Source: Polytrichum commune (taxonomy: Eukaryota > Streptophyta > Polytrichopsida > Polytrichales > Polytrichaceae). From it: a DNA stretch of 64,000 nt. The notes beneath the pieces were generated by a model. That model saw only the letters and a program-made list of their open reading frames with translations, did no database searches and was not told the DNA's origin. The stretch's first letter is position 1, and each line of letters begins with the position of its first letter. The position numbers were made by a program, and so were the translations under genes. Positions 55,453 to 64,000 of this stretch are shown one piece after another. The stretch lies in assembly GCA_950295325.1 (NCBI GenBank), contig OX485804.1, positions 27,218,001-27,282,000 on the forward strand, in the 5' to 3' direction.

Positions 55453-57439
55453 TGTTCTAAGGGAGCCTACTTGACACTTTTCTTTTTGAGACAAATGAAA
55501 CAAGGTTGTTTTTTAAAAAGAAAACAAACAAGGTCACTGGGACTCAAAAACATAGAGAGAGGAAGTATGTTGGGTGCACTTGGTGGAACCACAAAACCCC
55601 AAGAAAAGGGGCAAACAACATGATTGGTTAACCCAACATTAGACGCTCAATTGTTCCATATGATTTCTAAATTTGACCTATAATAAAGGAGGTTGTTGCT
55701 ACCCCTAGGACCCCAGTAGTATTACTAATATCAAACTTAGCAAGGCCATCATCATAAATAACCTCCCTCTTTGAGTCTTTGAGATTTTTTTTTCTAAGGC
55801 AATTCTAGCATAGTCCGGAAGGCATGAGAGCTTGGCTTAAAAAAACATTGATATAATATGAAAAAATTGACCATAGTAGCAAGTATTGATCATTTTTGCC
55901 TCATTAGCAGGTAATGTAGAAATAAATATTTTGAAAGGTTTTTTATCACTTTAATGTTTAATTTTTCATAGTGATTATATTTTACCTCATTTTAAAGTCA
56001 AATAGCTAATTGTTAAATATTTGTCACCTCTTTAACAACTAATTTATTTTCATTATTTTTTTAATTTAATGGATGATTTAATCTTTGTAATGAAACCTAG
56101 CCAATTGCTTACTTTGAAAGTGGTAAAGGACATATGGATTGGATTTTGAGCCTTCAAAATGAGATGCAACCAATATGGGTTTTGTGAGCAAGCAACCCTA
56201 TAAGAATGAAAAGAAAAAGTTTTTGGAGGCTAGGTGGGATCAAGCAGCCTTTTGTGGTCAGATAGGAAAGTTTATGATTCAATTGCCCAAGGGTTGTGGA
56301 CCCACCACTGATCCAACCAACAAACCCCCCCCCCCTCCCCTTGCTTTAAAATGGCTCTTACGGGGGGACAATATCCACACCTGATTTCCATGTGTCTTTA
56401 TTTTGTATAGGACATAATCTCTAGGGAAAATTTTGTGCTCAACATCATGTTTGCAATCTTAAGAGACTCCAACACATTTGGTTATAATCATTCAAATTTT
56501 ATTGCTAGACTACAAGGTATTCTCCGGGTTTTCTAGCGCGTGTTCTAGCGGTATGATCTTGTTTTTCTCTCCAATAAGTAGGAGGATTGGACCTGGTAGA
56601 TTCTCACTTATACTTTAGAATTTATTAAGTTTTGGCATCCTATCTTTTTAATCTTCTACAAGTCAAAGTAAGCGATACCTTAAGCGATACCATAGATCAA
56701 AATCTCATAAAGACAATTGGATAGTGCAATAAACCAAATCCAAAAAATTCACTCTTAAGGCAAGCATACCCAAAAACAACACATAACCAAAAATGAACAC
56801 TCTATATCATTATTATAAATCAATGTCTTTAAATATATGGTACTACTTGGTAGATATATAGATATGAATAGCAATTCCTTAAGGAGCAAGCATGAACTAA
56901 GAGCCTCATTGCCTTCATGCTACTGCTTCTTTCGGGGGGGGGGGTGGGCTTTATCAATGATCTGGTTACTAAAAAAGAGTGGCCCAAGGGCACATAGTGT
57001 GGGGCTTGAATATAATAGTACAATTATGTGTAACACCTTTGGTTGCAAAAAATGTGAGTTTATGAGGTGATGGTCCAGGTTCACTAGAAGTTAGTGAGAT
57101 AAGAAAGTTCTTCTCCCTTGCCTTGATTGAGACAATTGAGAGACTTGCATGTTTTCTTCACAATTGGTCAAACAATAAAATTATAGGAATGTTAAAATAT
57201 GTTGGGGTGTTGTGGAGAGAAGCTAGGACATGAGCATGAGCATAAGTAGGCCCCTATTGCCAATATTTTGGGACCTACCTATAATTTATGAGAATTCTTT
57301 AAAGTGATCCTTAGACACCCATAACCAAGTTTTCATGAGGGTTGTCCATTTCAATATTTACGTTGCCCGTTATAGTTTTTATGTTGCACGTTTCACAACA
57401 TGGTAGGGTGTAACAAATGGGGTTAAATTGCTTTTAGGG
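55453..57439. other. AT-rich DNA without a gene
   Basis: C-run near 56326-56338 and G-run near 56935-56944. Frames of 60-77 codons only, none recognisable. Confidence 0.45.
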
Positions 57440-58290
57440 GACTCACAAAGAATGTAGATGAGAGAGTTTCATGAATATTGACAAATAAAAAACAACAAAA
57501 GAAATTGGAGTTTGTTTGCACCTCATGTGAAACTTGGAAGGTTAAGGGCTTCAGCTCGGCCCTAGTACATCACAATACTAGTCTTGAATGGAAAATCTCA
57601 TGTACATGTAGATGAGAGAATTTCATGAATATCAAAGGAAAAAAAATTGAAAATTGAATTCGTTTACACTTTCTCTGAGATTTTGAAGGTTAAAGGCTTG
57701 AGCTCAGCACTAATACTGCACAATACTAGTCTTGAAGGACAAAGCTTGCATACATGTAGATGAGAGAATTTCATGAATGTTAATATATTAAATCAAAATC
57801 AAAATTTGTTTGCATTTTCTATAAAATTTTACTAGATGAGGGCTTCAACTCAGCCCCAGTATTGCACAAAATTAATCTTGAGGGGCAAAGCTCATTCATA
57901 TGTAGATGAGATAATTTCGTGATTATAGAAGAGAAAAATGGAACTAAAATCGGAATTTGTTTGCACTTTTGTGAAATTTGAAGGTTGTGGGCTAGAGCTT
58001 GGTCTTAGTACTGCGCGACACTAGTTTTGAGGGGCAAAGAAAATATTACATGTAGATAGGAGAATTTCATGAATGTTGAAAAAAACTACATTGAAATCGG
58101 AATTCATTTGCACATTTTGTGAAATTTTAAGGGTTGAGGCTTCAACTCGGCCCTAGTATTGCACAATACTAATCTTGATGTACAAAGCTCATATATATGT
58201 AGATGAGAGAATTTCATGAATGTTGGAAAAAAAGATAAAATTGAAATTCATTTGGACCTTCTATGAAACTTAGAAGGTGGAATTGAGGCA
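57440..58290. repeat. Degenerate tandem array, six units of about 150 bp
   Basis: The landmark TGTAGATGAGAGAATTTCAT or close variants starts at about 57453, 57607, 57755, 57901, 58051 and 58198. Each unit also has a TTTGTTTGCAC-TT block, an AAGGTT-AGGGCTT block and GCACAATACTAGTCTTGA. Units are well diverged, so the array is older than the one at 51 kb. Confidence 0.85.
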
Positions 58291-58715
58291 ATGTCACTTG
58301 TTATTAGTAAAACTTGTTGTTGGACATAAGTGCACAATTTGGTATCATGAGGAAGCAAGTTCCCAAAAATACAAACTCTGCATTCAACAAATTGGAAATG
58401 GTTACTGGTAGCCAAACGCTAAGGACAAAATTGGTCACTTGGATGTTGAAATCTTTTTGTCACAACTTGCTTTTAAAATTTAAAAACATACAAACTAAGG
58501 AACTTTTTTTAATCATATTCCCGATTCATTTTGCAAGATGCTCCAATTAGATGTCTTGGCACAAAAAAATATTTAGGGTAGCCTTGCCCAATACACTTGC
58601 ACCACCTAAATCCATGTGTTAGAGACCTATAAACCATGTGTTTGTGCACACTGATATGAGCATGCTCATGTCAGGATACTCATGAAACAGCAAACCCTAG
58701 GTTTGTTGGGGTTTA

Positions 58716-58959
58716 CAATAGAAGAAAATTTGTCCACGACAATCATTTGTTGCGACTCAGAGTTGCGACTAATGACAAGAGAACGCATAAATAAATCATT
58801 TTGGTTCTCAACCGAAGGTTTTAGGTTGTAATTTTTGGACAATGGGTAACCAAAATCCTCATGTTGACAAAGAAAGTGAGTTGCTTATGCACTTTCTTGC
58901 CATGGTGGCAATGGACAAGTCATAGCAGATGGTTGCAATGGACAAGTTTTCTTCTAGTG
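58716..58959. mobile_element. Complete CACTA-type MITE, family B
   Basis: It is 244 bp long. The left end CAATAGAAGAAAATTTGTCC and right end (reverse) CACTAGAAGAAAACTTGTCC form terminal inverted repeats. A TTA duplication flanks it at 58713-58715 and 58960-58962. CACTAGAAGAAAA-type termini with a 3-bp duplication are characteristic of the CACTA superfamily. It has no transposase. Confidence 0.8.
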
Positions 58960-58962
58960 TTA

Positions 58963-60378
58963 TGGTGGGGGTGTTGTGGTATTGATGTTTTGGATATTAG
59001 TTTTCTTTGGTTGAGGATAAGGGCAAGCATGGAGCGTAGTGGAAAGTTGGGTGTGTTCTATGTGTGTTTTTTGGGGGTAAAAGGAAGTTGGAATTGTTGA
59101 GTAAGTTACATTGGGTGTTGTTTTGTGGATCCCTCCATGTTATCATGCAGTAAGGACAAGGAGAGATTGGATCCTCCATCTAACATTTGTGATTGTTTGA
59201 AAAAACGAAGGGATGTTAATTATTCATATCACATGCACTCAAAAGGTAATGAATTAAAGCTCTTATACATGTCAAATCCGATTTTTATTTCATGTATTCA
59301 TACATATTAAAGCTTTTGAAAAATGACATTTATAAATATACTACTCTTGAACGTTTTAAATACATCTACATACATAAACTACAATAGTATTTCTAAGCTT
59401 TTGATTCTTTCTTTTTTAACATAAACATTATTTGAATAGCCTTTAATGGGACTATCTCAACCCTATTCTCACTTGTTAATGTCATTCCTTCCCACCCATT
59501 CCCACGCTTTTCTTCTTCAAATACCTCAAAAGCAAGTGATTCTCGTCATGTATGGTCCTATCCATCACTCGTCCCATCTTGGGAACATTGACCTAACTAG
59601 TCCAGTCGACCATCACGTTGACTTTAATTTTTTGGTCAACCAATCAAACTACTCCACATCAACCCAATCAATCGATTTGCCAAGGAGAAGTTTGGGCCAA
59701 AGCATGATAAAGTGAACAAAAGGTGTACCATATTCGTTTGGAGGGGGTAAGTAGCCACATTTCTAGTTATATAACTCAACCATAATAATGATTCATATTA
59801 AGGTTACTAATAAGGTGGGTCGTGATGTTTTTATAAACATTTTTGTAAACTGGGTGCAAACTACATGATTTACATTCATAGAAGTAGGTTCTTGAGTTTG
59901 GAGAATCTGCTTTCATTTTTGTTGGTGCTAGAAAGTGAGAGTGAAGTAGACCTTATGAAAATGAAAGTAAACCTAACTTAAGATATGCACTAAATAGAAT
60001 TTGATCCTGCCAAATACTTCAACTATACACATAAATCATGACAAATTTTGAAATGAAGTAGGTTTTAGCTCAAATCCACCACTCAGTTTAGTTTTTACTT
60101 CATACGTATCTCCATAACATTGATGAGGCATAGGATGTGTATTATATTTGGTTCAAACCCATTGGAATGCTCTATGGTCTCATGATGACATTTTTTAATA
60201 GAATTGAGCCTACTTCCCTTATTATATATGAAAATTATTTCATAATTGAAAGGCATACCACTTTTCTTGTTCACTTTACCATGCTCTGGCTCATAAACAA
60301 AACCCAACAAAACAAAACAAAACATAAAATGGTTGGACTGATATGTCGACTTGAATATTCCTTTCAACCACTCAATAC
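58963..60378. other. AT-rich DNA without a gene
   Basis: Short frames only (up to 89 codons at 59446-59715), none with recognisable features. Confidence 0.4.
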
Positions 60379-60764
60379 AACTACACTAAATATGATATTT
60401 ATTAGTGTCACCAATTTTTATTTTCTTGCTAATATTAATTATAAACCACGGTATAATGTCACCAACACCAAATGTTAACCCAACATTATTTATCATTCCT
60501 TGTAAATTTTTTGGGGGATTATAGATTTACAGTGTTGCAATTACCGTCACTTACCAAGTATTATTTTCATCCAAATTCCAATCATCCCATGACAATAATA
60601 CATCACAAGTTGCTAACAAGAGAAGGTAGACTTTTGGCCAATCGATGAACTCATCCATCATCCATGACAGTATTTGTTCACTTATTCATAAGTGTCATCC
60701 AAAAAGTTACCATAGTAACATAAAATAATACTATATGACATTAAATATCATATTGACTGTAGTA
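60379..60764 (+). mobile_element. CACTA-type MITE, family A
   Basis: It starts AACTACACTAAATATGATAT and ends TATTGACTGTAGTA, imperfect inverted repeats. Internal blocks match the copy at 46207-46630. It is 386 bp long and noncoding. Confidence 0.6.
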
Positions 60765-62834
60765 AAGTTGGCTAGTTGGTTATAAAAATAAATGCATAGA
60801 TTTTGCAATGGCTTGTATGACTCAAGGCCCTCCGAAGGGCTCAAAAATGACGCAAAGCCTTAAAAGACGCCTATATCCCATCCATCCATACATACATATA
60901 TACATACAAGGGATTTCTTTTTTCACCCCTACTAATGCCCCCTCCCCACCTGACTTTAGCTAAGCCTAAAAGTTGGTTCTAAAAACATGGCCTTCACACC
61001 ATTGACATTATCTAGTGCCGAGCCTAGTTGGCAAATGATGTGGCATTGTTCAAAAGTGGAGGGTTTAAGCCTTCAGCACCGACCCTCCCATCGGTACTTG
61101 AACATGAGGCAAGAATATAGGACTTTTAAAAGTGTTGCCTCCCGCCCTAGTAATTGGTTGCTTTTTAGTCTTAGCTATGAGGGCACGAGGAGCTCCATTA
61201 ACAAAAACCGATGGTAGGATAGATGAGTAGCGAGGCATTGGGGATGGGACAAAAACTCCTCAGCATTCATTGCTTGGTAGATAAAACCATGAACATGTGT
61301 GAAAGCTACTTAACTAAAACCTACTTGAAAATCTCCGGAGCAAGTTCTTGTAGGTGCATTGGGATAGCCGGATGCCTCCCCTATAACCGAGGGAGCTTTG
61401 CCCGGTTTTTAGGAAAGACATTGGTTATTTGGTAAAGTCGGGTGGGGAGGGGGCATAAGAAGTGTATGTACTTAAACTTGGTTTTAAAAAAAGTAACCTC
61501 CTTGATTGAATATACATCTGATGAGTGCATCTCATGCAAAAGTTATGAGAAGTCAAAGTGATGATTCTCTTTCTCCTTAAATGATCACACATCCTCTCCC
61601 GGTCATATTATTTGTTGCTCAACTAGAATGATAAAAATAGTTTGAGCACATAGTCCAATCTCATTGCAGCATGTGTCTTTTTCATGTCGTTCATAAGTAT
61701 GAGCCTTGCCATGTAACACTCAAATGCAGGTATATGATTAAGGAGAGTGACCACAAAAAGGCCCACATGCCCAGTTTCACCGCATTCTAGAAGATTACCG
61801 TCCCGCAAAGAAAGTAAAGCAAGCAAAGATTTGTTCCTCAAGTTAGTAATTGACAAAGTTTTCAAGTATAGCTAAGGTGGCCGGACTTATATCATATTGC
61901 ATCTAATATTTGACATAGAGCATGTGATTATCTAATGGACCTCAACCCACCATCACCACCACCAACTACAAAACCAAACCAAACCCCATACACATACACA
62001 CACACACAACCCCTCCAAGATGGTCATGGGACATAGTGTAAAATCAAATTTAGAACAAGATGTAGTCTTTCTAATGAAAATTCAAAATTGGAAGTACTTA
62101 GAAACTAAAAATTGTTGTAAATGGATTTTTTTTATGATAGTCACTTTTTTATTTAAAAATTTGAGACAATCCATTTGAGTTATCTCGTCACAAAATTTGG
62201 GTGACCACCGAGCATTATTTACTTATGGACATGTAAGAGTCCATGTCACTTTCTTGCCCATCTTCTGACAAGGTCAATCTAAATTTTGATGACTTTGTGT
62301 GAAGTGAAGTGAGACCACCATTCAATCCTCAACCAACAAGGGATCTTAGAAAGCAATGATCATGGGTCCATGTCATCGGCGTAAACAAGCCCTAACATCA
62401 TTTGGTAATTGAAAAGTGGGACATAACCTTCAATTTGACTTGCTATATAGGGGGCCAAGACTACATGTTTGGAATGATTTAACAATCTTCATGACTTTGA
62501 AAATCCGTTAGACATTCATACATGGTTCAACCGATATGAAGTCTCTCTCACTTTAACCAATTAAACATTTGTAATGGGCTCTTAAACCAATGTTGCATGA
62601 ATGAATTCACATCATCCATTTGATACGGATGAAAACATGATAATATTTCGTGCCATTGTTGTTGAGCAGTCCGACAACTCACCGTGACATTGTTATCATA
62701 TATTACAGATAGTGTTTCACTTGGTGCACATGCAACAACAAACTAACTCATTGTAGACTCCACGGAGATAATTGTTCATATTTATCAAAGATTTTTCTTG
62801 TGTCAACTTTTACATGGTCGAGCATCATATAAAC
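60765..62834. other. Intergenic DNA, no convincing gene
   Basis: A slightly GC-richer stretch (60987-61435) carries 76- and 70-codon plus frames with no known motif. The rest is AT-rich, with a (CA)n run near 61991-62008. Confidence 0.4.
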
Positions 62835-63182
62835 TACTACACTAAATAGGTAGATTAGTGTTAGATGAAGATTAGTGTTAGATGCAATAGTTACCTAAAA
62901 CACTAATTTTCAACTGATATTACAATTAGTGTTTGAATAGGGTTTGAACAAATTATACCTTTTACGAGGTTCTCATATTCTTCTTCCTTCAATTCTTCAT
63001 TCCAAGATTTACAAAATATCATCTAACACTAAATGCGCTCATGTAAATATTTAAAGTTACTACTTGGTACAAATAGTGTTAGAGTTGACATTTAGTGTTC
63101 TAACACTATAGAGACAATTTACATTTAGCGTTTTCGTCGACTATTAGTGTTTCCAACACTAATCTACCTATTTAGTGTAGTG
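62835..63182. mobile_element. MITE with near-perfect 27-bp inverted termini
   Basis: The left end ACTACACTAAATAGGTAGAT and the right end ATCTACCTATTTAGTGTAGT are exact inverted repeats extending 27 bp (through TAGTGTT). The outermost bases read TACTAC on the left and CACTAC on the right, so the family is CACTA-like. The interior is AT-rich, with repeated ATTAGTGTTAGATG phrases, and noncoding. No clear 3-bp duplication was found. It abuts the R1 repeat copy at 63195. Confidence 0.75.
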
Positions 63183-63194
63183 GAATGCAATGGG

Positions 63195-63986
63195 GGTTGG
63201 ATACTCGTGTTGGGCTTGTTGCAAGCTTTGCAATGGAGAAGCAAAACATGGGAGGTGCTCATAAAAAGTGGATGAACAAATGTCATCACGAAAACATGAC
63301 AGTCCTCGTGCATGAACATGTGACGTCACAATTTGTAATTTTTAAGTATAGATGTGATCAAATTGCTGCAAAAAGAATTTAGCGGAAGCATTGAGGATAG
63401 CACTATTTGATAGATAAGATGCATAAATATCGGTGCCCCTTTTTCCTCCCAATTCTCCATCTTTAAAAATTCTTAACGCAATTGCATCACCTCGCTTTAC
63501 CATCCTAGAAGGTCGCAAATTTCTGGCTAGACACACTTCTGTTGCAAGTTGCGAAAAAGTTGAGATGATTTCGAGAAATATTAGCACAAACATGAGCATT
63601 TTTTTTGCATAAGTTAGGTCAAGCTCATAGTAAGCCATCCTCTCCCTTAATCCTGCTGCAAAGGTGAAGCAAGGAAGGAAGGCAGTTTCTCTGAATGGAG
63701 ATGGTTTGCATAGTTGTGATTCGGGAGTGAGGAAATTTGGGCGAGATTGGAAGGTGGTGGAAGATGATGACCTGCAAAATGGGAGTTGCATGAATGAACG
63801 AGAGGTATGTCTCCGTTTTGTAGCTTTGGGATAAGCTTGGGGTTGGGAGAAGATTGAGGCTCTTGGGTTGGTGGGTTCTGGGTTTTTGTTGTTGTGGGTT
63901 TTGTGATCGATGGTGGAGGGGATTGGAAGTCTCCTGCTGCATCCTGCTGGGCCGCGGCAGCACACCATGAATAGAGTGGCCAACAA
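63195..63986 (-). CDS. R1 repeat, minus-strand copy with a 214-codon ORF
   Basis: A frame of 214 codons starts at the ATG ending at 63986 and stops at 63342. The N-terminal 110 residues are Ser/Pro/Thr-rich and low complexity. Then come MAYYELDLTYAKKM, a hydrophobic segment of about 15 residues (a possible membrane helix) and a KRGDAIALRIFKDGELGG block. The part from about 63780 down to 63195 is repeated, inverted and frameshifted, at 31145-31705. It may be a host gene whose pseudogene lies at 31 kb, or an unclassified transposon. The window ends just upstream, so the promoter and any earlier exon are not visible. Confidence 0.4.
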
Positions 63987-64000
63987 ATTTCAGCTTCGAT

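Noticed and set aside
1-64000. tRNA or rRNA genes
   Set aside because: No cloverleaf with an internal GGTTCGAATCC-type B box and no conserved rRNA blocks were noticed. A tRNA-scan would settle it.

Overview
This 64 kb window looks like a repeat-rich intergenic stretch of a large plant nuclear genome. The evidence is a plant-style Ty3/Gypsy element whose primer-binding site resembles the end of a plant tRNA-Gly, several MITE families (CACTA-like and pogo-like), a plant LINE remnant and many microsatellites. I see no rRNA, tRNA, organelle or bacterial features. The species cannot be fixed from sequence alone; a non-flowering or otherwise large-genome plant is only a guess. Intact host genes are scarce: a few short unidentified ORFs and several broken gene fragments.

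Layout. 1-0.6 kb: an unidentified ORF open at the left edge. 0.6-4.56 kb: AT-rich DNA without a gene. 4.57-22.86 kb: one Ty3/Gypsy LTR retrotransposon bounded by the 5-bp duplication CACTC. Its LTR ends are TATGA...TCATA rather than TG...CA. Its gag-pol is riddled with stops and frameshifts although its two LTRs are about 99% alike. Its 3' LTR carries a 29-unit minisatellite that has only 2 units in the 5' LTR.

The most interesting object is nested in the pyrimidine tract of the 5' LTR (about 4.905-13.175 kb). It is a second, apparently intact retroelement with 1,120-bp direct terminal repeats that I could not tell apart by eye. ORF1 (510 codons) is gag-like with a C-terminal RG-rich tail. 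ORF2 (about 700 codons) is a reverse transcriptase with GIPMG and YIDD motifs of the Penelope-like type. I find no protease, integrase, RNase H or GIY-YIG nuclease. Downstream of the right repeat is a 1.9-kb tail that holds a diverged relative of part of the terminal repeat and its own TATA box. This suggests a head-to-tail tandem organisation.

22.9-31 kb: AT-rich DNA with a GC-rich patch, two tandem copies of a small gene (TATA box about 41 bp before the ATG, each broken by one in-frame stop), an inverted gene-fragment duplication and two convergent unidentified ORFs. 31-46 kb: one copy of a dispersed repeat, a CACTA-type MITE, a gene-like pseudogene split by a 1,544-bp solo LTR (TSD GTCTT, related to the Ty3 LTR but with a different minisatellite), a kinase-like fragment, a pogo-like MITE (TSD TA) and a LINE 3' fragment. 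46-52 kb: a MITE, an unidentified minus-strand ORF related to a stretch at 27.6 kb, and a seven-unit tandem array of about 190-208 bp. 52-64 kb: a long hairpin, a six-unit 150-bp tandem array, a complete CACTA MITE (TSD TTA), two more members of the first MITE family, and an ORF-bearing inverted copy of the 31-kb repeat at the right edge.

Overall the window records layered transposition: an old repeat-rich background, a Ty3 element that probably moved using proteins supplied in trans, and a more recent insertion of the Penelope-like element that split its 5' LTR.
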